Source of the DNA: Emticicia sp. CRIBPO
Lineage (GTDB): Bacteria > Bacteroidota > Bacteroidia > Cytophagales > Spirosomataceae
NCBI RefSeq assembly: GCF_009905725.1
Contig: NZ_JAAAKV010000018.1
Coordinates: forward strand, 1-64,000
DNA: 64,000 bases
Direction of reading: 5' to 3'
Below, in pieces: positions 45,353 through 53,686 of the stretch. A program made the translations under genes and the position numbers. Position 1 is the stretch's first letter, and each line of letters begins with the position of its first letter. Under the pieces are notes generated by a model, which was given only the letters and a program-made list of their open reading frames with translations, was not told the DNA's origin and searched no databases.

Positions 45353-45630
45353 AATACGTATTGATCATTCACGAAGTAGAAGATTATCCCATCTGGAAAA
45401 AGGTTTTTGATGACGCAGCCGGGATCAGGAAAGACGCCGGGGAAATTTCCTTTCAGCTCCTCAGGTATGAGGCAGATGCCAACAGGATCGTGCATTTTTC
45501 CCGGTGGGTTTCCATTGAGAGAGCCAGGGGGTTCTTTGAGTCGCCAAGGTTGGTACAGATCAGGAAAGAGGCGGGTGTGAAAGCCCCGGAATTTATTTAC
45601 CTGGAACAACTGGAAAACGGGATACTCTGA
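45349..45630 (+). CDS. Antibiotic biosynthesis monooxygenase-like (ABM/dimeric alpha-beta barrel) protein
   Basis: A 93-residue ferredoxin-like protein. The N-terminal strand YVLIIHEVEDYPIWKKVFDD, the helix and FSRWVSIERARGFFESP fit ABM-type domains, which form dimers and act as small monooxygenases, heme-degrading enzymes or binding proteins. Which of these is unclear. The CocE-type hydrolase gene starts immediately after its stop. Confidence 0.72.
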   Translation: MKYVLIIHEVEDYPIWKKVFDDAAGIRKDAGEISFQLLRYEADANRIVHFSRWVSIERARGFFESPRLVQIRKEAGVKAPEFIYLEQLENGIL

Positions 45631-47523
45631 ATGAAATACATCTTTTTGGCCATACTGGTAGTTATTTTACCTCTTTTTGCGGCTGCTCAGCAGCTTACAG
45701 AAGCCCGGCAGGATTCGGTTTTCGTCAGAGAAAATTTTGTGAAACACGAGGTATTCATTGCGATGAGAGATGGCGTTAAGCTATTTACCTCCATTTATGT
45801 ACCACGGGATATTTCTGAAAAGAATCCCTATCCGTTTTTAATACAACGCACCTGCTTTGGCGTTGCTCCTTACGGGGTTGGTAACTACGCCTCGTTGTTA
45901 TACTACTCAAGACACATGATGCGTGAAAAATTCATTTTTGTCAGGCAGGACGTCAGGGGCAGGTACATGTCGGAAGGTACATTTACCAATATGACTCCTT
46001 TTATCGCCGGAAAAACTGCCGCTAATGAAGTGGATGAATCAACAGATGCTTTTGATACCATTGAGTGGCTACTCAAAAATGTCCCTCATAACAATGGGAA
46101 GGTGGGCTTATATGGTATTTCTTATGCCGGATTCTATGCCTTATCCGGTGCTTTAAGTGGTCATCCTGCCATCAGAGCCGTTTCCCCGCAAGCCCCGGTG
46201 TCCGATTTTTTCTTTGAAGATTTTCACCATAACGGTGCCTTTGTATTGGCTGTGGCCAACGCCCTGCCCGTTTTTGGGATTCAGCCGCAAAAGCCGACGG
46301 CAAATCATTGGTACCTGGATTTTTTCCCGGAGATCAAAACCAACAACGGATTCGACTGGTATAAGTCAATGACCCCATTGAGTAACCTGGGAAAGTTATA
46401 TCCTAATAATTTTTTCTGGAACGAAATAGTGCAGCATCCCGATTATGATGATTTCTGGCAAAAACGCAGCCTGATTCCGCATTTGAAGAATAGAAAAAAC
46501 CTGCCTCCCGTCTTAAACGTCGGAGGGTGGTTTGATGCCGAAGACATGACCGGCGTTTTGGATGTGTATAAGCATATTGACTCCCGTTCTCCCAATACTC
46601 TGATCATGGGGCCTTTTGGTCATGGCAACTGGACCAAAGAACAGGGTCATCACCTGCAGGGCAATGTCTATTTCGGAGACAGCCTGTCCACCTTTTTTCA
46701 GAAGAACATAGAGCTGGTATTTTTCAGACATTACCTGAAAACCCCGGGGCTTACAGAGGCTCCGTTACCCAAGGCCTGTTTATTTGATACAGGAACTAAA
46801 GTGTGGAAAATGTTCGGTGAATACCCCATAAAAAACACAAGGAAAGTCGATTTCTACCTGGCCGCAGACGGAAAATTATCAGACACTCTACCCCGGGAGG
46901 GTTTCCGTGATTACATTTCTGATCCCGAAAACCCGGTACCTTATGCTGAAGAAGTAAAAGAAACTGCAGATTTTTTACCTGATTACATGATCGCTGACCA
47001 GCGGTTTGTCGCCGGCCGGGGTGATGTGCTCACTTTTGAAACCGGAGCGTTGACGGAAGAAATAACCCTGACGGGAGAAATTATGGCCCACATCAGTTTT
47101 TCCACCACAGCAACGGATGCAGACTTTTTTGTAAAACTGATTGATGTATATCCTCAGAATGAACCTGATGGACCTTTCACTCCGACAGGTGTTACGTTGG
47201 GCGGCTATCAGCAAATGGTCCGCAGTGAAATCATGAGAGCCAGGTATCGTAACTCTTTTACAAAACCTGAGCCTTTGAAGTCAGACAAAAAAACAGATTT
47301 GAATTTTAAGCTGCAGGATGTACTGCATACTTTCAAAAAAGGGCATAAAATAATGGTCCAGGTGCAATCTTCAGCATTTCCGCTTTTCGATATAAACCCG
47401 CAAAAATATGTACCTGACATCTATCAAGCCACGCAAGCGGATTTCATAAAAGCCACCCACAAGATTTACAGCGACAGTAAAATTTCAGTACAGGTTTTAA
47501 CAAATAACAAAAATGGGAAATAA
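45631..47523 (+). CDS. CocE/NonD-family exported hydrolase
   Basis: A 630-residue X-Pro dipeptidyl-peptidase (S15)-like serine hydrolase. A signal peptide covers about residues 1-20 (ending AAAQQ). The nucleophile elbow is GISYAGFYA with Ser164, an acid lies in VGGWFDAEDM and the histidine in FGHGNW. The C-terminal half is a jelly-roll domain beginning near residue 450. Enzymes of this family cleave acyl groups from peptides, cephalosporins, cocaine and other esters; the true substrate cannot be inferred. Overlaps the panE-like gene by 11 bp. Confidence 0.9.
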   Translation: MKYIFLAILVVILPLFAAAQQLTEARQDSVFVRENFVKHEVFIAMRDGVKLFTSIYVPRDISEKNPYPFLIQRTCFGVAPYGVGNYASLLYYSRHMMREKFIFVRQDVRGRYMSEGTFTNMTPFIAGKTAANEVDESTDAFDTIEWLLKNVPHNNGKVGLYGISYAGFYALSGALSGHPAIRAVSPQAPVSDFFFEDFHHNGAFVLAVANALPVFGIQPQKPTANHWYLDFFPEIKTNNGFDWYKSMTPLSNLGKLYPNNFFWNEIVQHPDYDDFWQKRSLIPHLKNRKNLPPVLNVGGWFDAEDMTGVLDVYKHIDSRSPNTLIMGPFGHGNWTKEQGHHLQGNVYFGDSLSTFFQKNIELVFFRHYLKTPGLTEAPLPKACLFDTGTKVWKMFGEYPIKNTRKVDFYLAADGKLSDTLPREGFRDYISDPENPVPYAEEVKETADFLPDYMIADQRFVAGRGDVLTFETGALTEEITLTGEIMAHISFSTTATDADFFVKLIDVYPQNEPDGPFTPTGVTLGGYQQMVRSEIMRARYRNSFTKPEPLKSDKKTDLNFKLQDVLHTFKKGHKIMVQVQSSAFPLFDINPQKYVPDIYQATQADFIKATHKIYSDSKISVQVLTNNKNGK

Positions 47524-48442
47524 AATATACATCATCGGGGCAGGGGCTGTTGGCAAAGCATTAGCCGTTTTTTTGAAATTGAGTGGTAAAGAGGTGGGCA
47601 TCATCAGGGGAAGCGTAGACAATATACCGTCCCAGGTAGAGACCGTTTCTGTCCTGGCGAAAGATGCCATTCTGACCGCCGATATTGAAGTGAGTTCACT
47701 TTCTGACTATCCTTCTTTTGACGGCATATTGGTAGTGACCAGCAAGTCTTTCGGGAATGAAAAGCTGGCCGAGACCTTAAAATCCAGGGCTAGGAATACA
47801 CCGGTAGTCCTGTTGCAAAACGGCCTGGGAGTAGAATCGCCTTTTATTGAAAAGGAATTTACTGATCTATACAGGTGTGTTTTATTTACGACATGCCAGG
47901 TTGTTGCTGAAAATATGATAAGATTTAAACCCGTAGCTGCATCGCAAATCGGGATAGTAAAGGGCACACAGGAAAACCTGCAGCATGTTGTCAACCGCCT
48001 TGATAATCTTGTATTTCAGTTTCGCGGAGAACAAAATATTCAGCCGGTCATCTGGAAAAAGGCCATTGCCAATTGTGTGTTCAATTCTATTTGTCCGCTT
48101 TTAGATATTGACAACGGCATATTTGTAAGGGATAAAGCGGTGATGGAATTAGCCGGAAAAGTAATCAGTGAATGTGTTAAAATTGCCAATTTATCAGGAG
48201 TTGACATCACTGAGCAGGAAGTGACGGAAAGCGTGCTGATGATCAGTAAAATGTCTGACGGCCAGCTGATTTCTACCTTACAGGACATCAACAACAAACG
48301 GAAGACCGAGATTGAAACACTCAATTTTGCTGTAGTGGACATTGCCCGTAAATTAGGAAAAGAGCATGAAGTTACCCGGACAAAACTACTCGGCGAACTC
48401 ACAAAAATGAAATCAGACCTGAATCTTATCTCCCCGGCCTGA
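47513..48442 (+). CDS. panE: 2-dehydropantoate 2-reductase (ketopantoate reductase)
   Basis: NADPH-dependent reduction of 2-dehydropantoate to pantoate in coenzyme A biosynthesis. The 309-residue protein starts with IIGAGAVGKALAVFLK (nucleotide-binding GxGxxG), contains TSKSFGNEKLAETL and LLQNGLGVE, and has WKKAIANCVFNSICPLLD, which holds the catalytic lysine. Family members in accessory operons sometimes act on other alpha-keto acids, and this one ends a TetR-type hydrolase operon, so the biosynthetic role is likely but not certain. Confidence 0.85.
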   Translation: MGNKIYIIGAGAVGKALAVFLKLSGKEVGIIRGSVDNIPSQVETVSVLAKDAILTADIEVSSLSDYPSFDGILVVTSKSFGNEKLAETLKSRARNTPVVLLQNGLGVESPFIEKEFTDLYRCVLFTTCQVVAENMIRFKPVAASQIGIVKGTQENLQHVVNRLDNLVFQFRGEQNIQPVIWKKAIANCVFNSICPLLDIDNGIFVRDKAVMELAGKVISECVKIANLSGVDITEQEVTESVLMISKMSDGQLISTLQDINNKRKTEIETLNFAVVDIARKLGKEHEVTRTKLLGELTKMKSDLNLISPA

Positions 48443-48448
48443 AGCCCC

Positions 48449-48479
48449 GTAAAAAGAGAAACGGAGTTTCTCTTTTTAC
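48449..48479 (+). terminator. Terminator of the hydrolase/panE operon
   Basis: GTAAAAAGAGAAAC pairs perfectly with GTTTCTCTTTTTAC around a GGA loop; the poly-T arm would serve as the release tract. Confidence 0.9.
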
Positions 48480-48606
48480 ATCGCATGCTGCCTATCGCTT
48501 AAAGCTATCAGCTAATACCTTTTTCCTTCCTCCGGTCACAACAAAAAAAACACCAGAGCAAAACCCCGGCGTTTTTTTAATATGAATACAACCCAACTTA
48601 TATGCG

Positions 48607-49104
48607 TTAACTTAAACTCGTATTTGGTGGCAGATAGAGCGTACTGATTCTCTCTTTTTCCACATTCACCACACCGTTCGATGATTCGCTGACGTGCATC
48701 ACCCTGATCTCCTTGTCTTTCAGCTGAGGCTCGTCGTGCGTCTCCGTTTTGCGGACCACCCATTTCAGAAAACCCTCTACTATATTCTCACGGTTGTTAT
48801 TAATGACATTCTTCAGCGTATTCCTCAGGATAAACGGCACCACAAATTTGCCGATCAGCCCCGCCCTGCGAAACAGTACCCTCGAAACCACCAGGTCGAC
48901 ACCCATATTGATACCCCAGGTGGCCAGGTCTTTGCTTTTGGGCTTGATTACCGCATTGGAAACGAAGGAGGAAACCGCTTTCAAAGGGTTCAGTTTATCG
49001 GCAAAAGAGGCCACATCGTAGGCTACGTCATTCTCGATTTCATTCAGCCTGAACCTGATCTCCTCTTTTCTTGCCTGTATGCTTTCTAAATTAGTCTTTT
49101 TCAT
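48607..49104 (-). CDS. Hypothetical protein, cotranscribed with a holin-like gene
   Basis: A 165-residue protein of unknown family. Residues about 1-40 are charged and helical, a central region (about 85-110, VVSRVLFRRAGLIGKFVVPFIL) is amphipathic to hydrophobic and may touch a membrane, and the tail is hydrophilic. It overlaps the upstream holin-like gene by 14 bp, pointing to coupled translation and a shared role. Confidence 0.72.
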   Translation of the reverse strand: MKKTNLESIQARKEEIRFRLNEIENDVAYDVASFADKLNPLKAVSSFVSNAVIKPKSKDLATWGINMGVDLVVSRVLFRRAGLIGKFVVPFILRNTLKNVINNNRENIVEGFLKWVVRKTETHDEPQLKDKEIRVMHVSESSNGVVNVEKERISTLYLPPNTSLS

Positions 49105-49447
49105 GATCTGCGTCGTTTAAGGTAGATAAAATATTATCAATCCAGAACTGTCTCAGAAACGCCTGGCCGTAAACATAGATCAACCCGCCGGTCAGAAGAT
49201 ATATAAAAGCAACGATGTAATATCCCATGGAAGTGCTTTGCAGAAAAGCATTGATAGAATTAGCCAGACCGAAACTCAGGAATAAAAGAATAGTACCCGC
49301 AAAAACCAGTGTAAATACCGAAACGGCCATTTTTGAAATTACCTCCGAAACTTTTTCTGAAAGAGAAAGCAGAGCAAGCTCCTTTTTCAGGTTAACGTAT
49401 TCGGTTACATTTTCAATTATATTTTGATTGTTTTCGTAGTTTTCCAT
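49091..49447 (-). CDS. Phage holin superfamily / Actinobacterial Holin-X-like membrane protein
   Basis: A 118-residue protein with an N-terminal helix (NVTEYVNLKKELALLSLSEKV) and two transmembrane helices (about residues 43-65 and 72-98). This matches PF07332-type membrane proteins, which are widespread in non-phage chromosomes and associated with YtxH and other stress genes. No endolysin or other phage gene is near, so a lysis role is unlikely. Confidence 0.78.
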   Translation of the reverse strand: MENYENNQNIIENVTEYVNLKKELALLSLSEKVSEVISKMAVSVFTLVFAGTILLFLSFGLANSINAFLQSTSMGYYIVAFIYLLTGGLIYVYGQAFLRQFWIDNILSTLNDADHEKD

Positions 49448-49524
49448 GATGATAGTATTTAAAAATTCATAAATAAGTTACATGACATAAATACGTCAAT
49501 TGTACGTGTAAAGATGTGTAATGA

Positions 49525-50469
49525 TCAGAAAATCCCGTTCTTCAGCGTAAATCCGACCGAACCAAGGTATTTTTGAGTGGTGTGAAATTTAGCAGCGTAA
49601 ATTCCGGGATTCAAGCGTTTTGAAAGTGGTACGTTCATTTGTAATTCAAGTGGATTCCGCGTTAATTCTATGGATTGAGATGCGTGGAATTTAATCGGCA
49701 TATTTTCTCCCTGAGTGCTTATGTTTTCAGTCAGTAACCCTGCTACCGGCTGATTTTTACTGTCGTAAACCGTGACATATATTTTCTCATGATCTGTCAG
49801 CAGTTTCTTCAGATACTCAGGTATCGTGAGTGATATTTTAAGGCTTTTACCCTTGCGGGCCAAAGACGTAATATTCTTCCTGTAATTCAAAACCTCCACC
49901 CTGAAATGGTCCGCCGTAAGATAATTACTCACTTCGTTCAGGTCTTTGCTGACTTTCTCATAGGCCTTTTCTTTTTCAACATAAAGGACTGTCAGAGAGT
50001 CGTTTGAGGTTTTGTGTTTAACCAGGTCTTCCTTTAAAGCAGGAATCTCCCTGGCTTCATTTTCAAGTTTATTTTTGACCACATTCAGGTCCTCGATCTG
50101 TTTGTTCAGTAAGGCCACCTGGCGGTTTCCGTCCCGTCCCCAGTCTCTCAATTCTGCATTCTGGGACTTGAATTTCCGGAGTAAGACCGTTTTCTGCTCA
50201 ATACTTGAATTGATGTCGTTGTATTTTTCAACAATCATATTCATTTTATCGGCTTTTCTCTGAAGATTACGGGCCGCTGTTTCTACGTCCTTCTTCAGAT
50301 TTTCTTTAACAAATGAAAGCGAATCCACTGCAGCTGTTACCGAGGCATTTTCGAGAGACTTGTCAAAATCCAACCTGTTCTTATACAGATCAAACATGAC
50401 GGCCCCTACAAGGGCTATGCTCAAAGACATAACCACCAGGCTCGTAGGCTTTGGCTGATTCGCTTCCAT
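49525..50469 (-). CDS. Hypothetical membrane-anchored coiled-coil protein
   Basis: A 314-residue protein with one N-terminal transmembrane segment (about residues 11-30), a long coiled coil (about 50-190, many KLEN-, EKY- and VEK-type heptads) and a beta-rich C-terminal domain of about 110 residues. I recognise no family. The layout suggests an envelope-spanning or tethering protein facing the periplasm. Its codirectional neighbours are the YtxH and holin-like genes. Confidence 0.75.
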   Translation of the reverse strand: MEANQPKPTSLVVMSLSIALVGAVMFDLYKNRLDFDKSLENASVTAAVDSLSFVKENLKKDVETAARNLQRKADKMNMIVEKYNDINSSIEQKTVLLRKFKSQNAELRDWGRDGNRQVALLNKQIEDLNVVKNKLENEAREIPALKEDLVKHKTSNDSLTVLYVEKEKAYEKVSKDLNEVSNYLTADHFRVEVLNYRKNITSLARKGKSLKISLTIPEYLKKLLTDHEKIYVTVYDSKNQPVAGLLTENISTQGENMPIKFHASQSIELTRNPLELQMNVPLSKRLNPGIYAAKFHTTQKYLGSVGFTLKNGIF

Positions 50470-50506
50470 TGTTGTACTATTTAATCCCGATACCGGATCA
50501 TCATAT

Positions 50507-50794
50507 TCATTTTACTTCTTCTTCCAACTCCTCAACTTTCGCTTTGGCGTATCCTTTCAGTTCATTTCCTTTGGCTTTAGCTCTGTCGATCACTTCTTCA
50601 CCTTTGTTCATCACGTTTGATCTTGAAGAATTAATGTAGTCAAGCAGTGTGTTGGCGATATCATTTATACCTCTTTTCAATTTGTACCTCGTTTTTGTTC
50701 CTTTATCCGGAGCAAAAGCCAATCCGATGGTTACGCCTGCAGTGGCAGCTGACAATATCCCAAGTCCGATGAATAATTTGCTTCTGTTAGTCAT
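50507..50794 (-). CDS. YtxH-domain (gas-vesicle-like) protein
   Basis: A 95-residue protein: MTNRSKLFIGLGILSAATAG, one transmembrane segment, then FAPDKGTKTRYKLKRGI and amphipathic helices rich in K/E (EEVIDRAKAKGNELKGYAKA). This is the YtxH pattern. The frame is open to 50902, but the ATG at 50794 puts the family's N-terminus at the start, so it was preferred. YtxH proteins are common in stress regulons. Confidence 0.85.
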   Translation of the reverse strand: MTNRSKLFIGLGILSAATAGVTIGLAFAPDKGTKTRYKLKRGINDIANTLLDYINSSRSNVMNKGEEVIDRAKAKGNELKGYAKAKVEELEEEVK

Positions 50795-51330
50795 AATTGT
50801 AGGAGTTTTAATTTGAAATAATTTATAACAGACAAGATAAAAATCATATTCCCCGCTGGTTTTCAGAGATTTGGGAACTATTCCGGGGTGCATATTCCCC
50901 AATCTGTTGACTAATAGGGGGATTTTTAGTGATAGAATGATTGATTGAGTGTAGAATGATAGAATGGTTTAGTGAATGTTTGCCTGGCCTGAGGCTCCGC
51001 CCCGGCGGGATTGTTTATTGTTCGGTTATTCTGTAAAGACGTTGCATGCAACGTCTCCTTTCGTCGATGTCTTGTCGGGTCTGTTCCCTGCCATGAAATT
51101 CGATCAGGATTGTATTGTTCATTTACTGAAGTATTCATTCATTGAAACATTCACTCCCTTCCGAGGCCGAGCCTCAGGCCGGGCAGGCCCATCCGGAGCA
51201 GAGCTCCAGGCCGGGCAGGCATTCAATCATTCACTAACTCATTCATTGAGGCATTCACTCATTCTATCATTCACTCACTCAAAACTAATTCCCCGGAAAT
51301 TCCTTACCTTTACATCCCAATTACAAAACT
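50795..51330. other. Repeat-rich intergenic region
   Basis: A 536-bp gap without a supported gene. It contains an AGACGTTGC palindrome (51037-51056), two nearly inverted GC-rich motifs, CCTGAGGCTCCGCC (about 50988) and AGCCTCAGGCCGGGCAGGC (about 51167), and low-complexity ATTCA/TGAAT strings such as TCATTCACTCATTCTATCAT. TACCTTTA at 51305-51312 is a weak -7 candidate for the miaE gene. Confidence 0.6.
51037..51056. repeat. AGACGTTGC palindrome, copy 1
   Basis: AGACGTTGCATGCAACGTCT is a perfect 20-bp palindrome. Related copies lie at 51963-51982, 52027-52046 and, degenerate, 52139-52156. Confidence 0.85.
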
Positions 51331-51912
51331 ATGCTTGGACTAAAACTTCCTACCGACCCCCGCTGGGTAAATATCGTTGAATCTAACATTGAAGAGATTC
51401 TGACAGACCACGCCTGGTGCGAGCAAAAGGCCGCCACCAATGCCATCACCCTGATCACCAACAATCCTGAACTGACGGACCTGGTCACCGACTTACTGGC
51501 CCTCGCCAAAGAAGAACTCGACCACTTTGAGCAGGTACATAACCTCATCAAAAGCCGCGGACTGGTGCTCGGCCGTGAACGCAAGGACAATTATGTCAAC
51601 GAGCTATATAAGTTCATGGAAAAGGGCGGAAGCCGCCGGGCAGTGCTGGTGGACAGACTATTATTCTCAGCCATGATCGAAGCCCGCAGTTGTGAGCGGT
51701 TTAAAGTCCTCTCAGAAAACATCAGTGACAAAGAACTCTCTAAGTTTTACTATGACCTCATGGTCAGCGAAGCCGGACACTACACCACCTTTATCGGTTA
51801 TGCACGCCAGTATGGCGAAGGTGTCGACGTCGACAAAAGATGGAAAGAATGGCTCGCCTACGAAGCCTCCATCATCGAAAACTACGGGAAAGAAGAACGG
51901 ATACATGGGTGA
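51331..51912 (+). CDS. miaE: tRNA-(ms2io6A37) hydroxylase
   Basis: A 193-residue diiron, ferritin-fold monooxygenase that hydroxylates the isopentenyl group of ms2i6A37 in tRNA. Diagnostic residues are DHAWCEQKAA, the pair EELDHFEQVH, IEARSCERF and SEAGHYTTF, which supply the glutamate and histidine iron ligands. It stands alone in repeat-rich DNA, flanked on both sides by similar palindromes, which suggests mobility or local rearrangement. C-ending codons dominate. Confidence 0.92.
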   Translation: MLGLKLPTDPRWVNIVESNIEEILTDHAWCEQKAATNAITLITNNPELTDLVTDLLALAKEELDHFEQVHNLIKSRGLVLGRERKDNYVNELYKFMEKGGSRRAVLVDRLLFSAMIEARSCERFKVLSENISDKELSKFYYDLMVSEAGHYTTFIGYARQYGEGVDVDKRWKEWLAYEASIIENYGKEERIHG

Positions 51913-51962
51913 TGAATGAATGATTGAATGATTGCCCGGATTGAGGCTCCGCCTTTCTGTAC

Positions 51963-51982
51963 AGACGTTGCAGGCAACGTCT
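51963..51982. repeat. AGACGTTGC palindrome, copy 2
   Basis: AGACGTTGCAGGCAACGTCT, identical to copy 1 at 19 of 20 positions, lies after GAGGCTCCGCC as in copy 1. Confidence 0.85.
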
Positions 51983-52026
51983 TTGGCTGTTTAGATTTTG
52001 GCTGTTAGCCTTTAGCTTTTTTGTAG

Positions 52027-52156
52027 AGACGTTGCACGCAACGTCTGTTTACCGCGAACTGTAACCAGCAATACTTCATATCCCGATTACCTTTCCCCTT
52101 CATGGTTTCAGAAGGCTGTGCGTATCTACCGAAACCACGAGGTTGCCCGCAACCTC
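52027..52156. repeat. AGACGTTGC palindrome, copy 3 and a degenerate copy
   Basis: AGACGTTGCACGCAACGTCT is at 52027-52046. A degenerate form, GAGGTTGCCCGCAACCTC, follows at 52139-52156. The rest of 51913-52192 has no gene; it holds TACAGCCTACAGCCTATTGC-type low complexity. Confidence 0.75.
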
Positions 52157-52192
52157 AAAACTCCCTACAGCCTACAGCCTATTGCTTACTCC

Positions 52193-53296
52193 CTACAGCT
52201 TACTGCTTAACGCCTCCTCCTTTTTCCTTCCTCCTTTCTCCGGCCCAACCAACCTGTTCTTCACCCAATTCCTCACCGGCTCTTCGAACAACAGATTGAT
52301 AAAATAACTCAGCACCAGCAGGATCACAAAGGTCTTCCAGAATTTCACGTTTAAAGAATCCTCATGAAAATACCTCGCATACAGATAAAGATACACCGGC
52401 AACTGGAAAAGGAATATCGTATAGCTGATCTCGCCCAGCTTTCTGCAGATCCAGGTGTTGTACAGGTCAAGTAACAAAGACCGGAAAGAAGCCACCCCTA
52501 AAATCATCAGGGCAAAAACAGGTACGATGTAGATTGTCCTGTACCACGAACTCACCTTAAACTTCATCGTCAGGATCAGCAGGGCGGAATAGACAACGAT
52601 CGTGAAGGCGTACTGAAAGAGCTTTTTATATTTTATCCGGCTGAGAAACGCCTCAAATGCAGGTTTGTAATGAGCCACCAGCAGCCCGAATATGAAGAAG
52701 ACATGATACATCAGCAGCAGGTACCAGTTGTATTCACGCGTCAGCGGCCGCTCTACGAAATAGAAAAAGAAGGGGGAAAGCAAAAAGAAAACCCTGAAAA
52801 CCCTGTGGTCAATAAGGTAAAACAAAAACGGGCAGAGAAGATAAAAGATCAGCTCAACCGACAGCGACCAGCTCGTGCCGTTGATCATCTTCGGTTCGGT
52901 AATGATTTTTCCGTCGTACCAGCTGTTCGTCAGCGTAAAATTAGACAGCCATTCTATCGTTGACAGGTTGATGTCGCCGTATCTCCGCGTACCCAAAACC
53001 GCCATCACAATGAACGACAACAGGTAAACAGGATAGATCCGGGCGAACCTCAACAGCCAGAAAGTCGATATTTTGGGGAAGGTATAACTCGTGAATTTCT
53101 TTTTGTTAGAGACATAAAGCACATAGCCGGACAACATAAAAAAGTACAGCACCGCCAGGCCCCCGTAGTGGAAGACTTCGTGGTGAGGAATATAGTTGAG
53201 TGGGAAGATGATGGTTTCGCCGTCAAATCCGAAGTGGCTGACCACCACGATAAAACAAGCGATAAAACGGGTAAAAGTGAGTTGCTGATCTTTCAT
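52193..53296 (-). CDS. Acyltransferase 3 family membrane protein (OafA/YrhL-like)
   Basis: A 367-residue integral membrane O-acyltransferase. The N-terminal signature FTRFIACFIVVVSHFG with the conserved histidine, then about ten transmembrane segments and NGTSWSLSVELIFYLLCP with the family's SxxxE region, are typical. Such enzymes acetylate surface glycans, LPS or peptidoglycan. The C-terminal tail (GPEKGGRKKEEALSSKL) is encoded by low-complexity DNA and may be a late extension of the gene. Monocistronic. Confidence 0.88.
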   Translation of the reverse strand: MKDQQLTFTRFIACFIVVVSHFGFDGETIIFPLNYIPHHEVFHYGGLAVLYFFMLSGYVLYVSNKKKFTSYTFPKISTFWLLRFARIYPVYLLSFIVMAVLGTRRYGDINLSTIEWLSNFTLTNSWYDGKIITEPKMINGTSWSLSVELIFYLLCPFLFYLIDHRVFRVFFLLSPFFFYFVERPLTREYNWYLLLMYHVFFIFGLLVAHYKPAFEAFLSRIKYKKLFQYAFTIVVYSALLILTMKFKVSSWYRTIYIVPVFALMILGVASFRSLLLDLYNTWICRKLGEISYTIFLFQLPVYLYLYARYFHEDSLNVKFWKTFVILLVLSYFINLLFEEPVRNWVKNRLVGPEKGGRKKEEALSSKL

Positions 53297-53686
53297 CTGG
53301 AATTTAAAGTCTTTGGGTTGTTGTTAAGAATAGTTCCGCGAAAAAATACACAGTCCGACAACCTCCGGGAGGATGTCAAAAGGTGGTTACCAACGGGTAA
53401 AACGGAATAAGAATCAATATTTGAAGCACGCAGGTCAGCTCTTTGCCGGCATGTTCAAACGAGGCGATTTTGTACAATTATCCATGGATTCAAAAAGTGA
53501 TTTTTTAATTAACGTCTTGTTAGTTTTTATGGATCCGCCGCATTTCCCTTCCGGGTGCAGTTCACCATGTTGGTAAAGATAAAGAAAAATTGCACAAAAA
53601 CAAGTCTGATTTATTGTTTTTTTGATGTGTAAGAGTTATGAATTACATTTTGTGTGGGTGTTGGCAAATAAGTAGAATAATGGCAT
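53297..53686. other. Intergenic region without a gene
   Basis: About 390 bp between the acyltransferase start and the RT stop, AT-rich, with no supported ORF. Confidence 0.6.
53596..53621 (-). terminator. Terminator candidate behind the reverse transcriptase gene
   Basis: AAAAACAA and TTGTTTTT pair across a 10-nt loop about 65 bp after the RT stop. The stem is A/T-rich, hence weak, but ends in T runs. Confidence 0.4.

Noticed and set aside
49091-49447. Prophage lysis cassette
   Set aside because: The holin-like gene has no endolysin, portal, terminase or tail genes nearby; such proteins are common in bacterial stress clusters.
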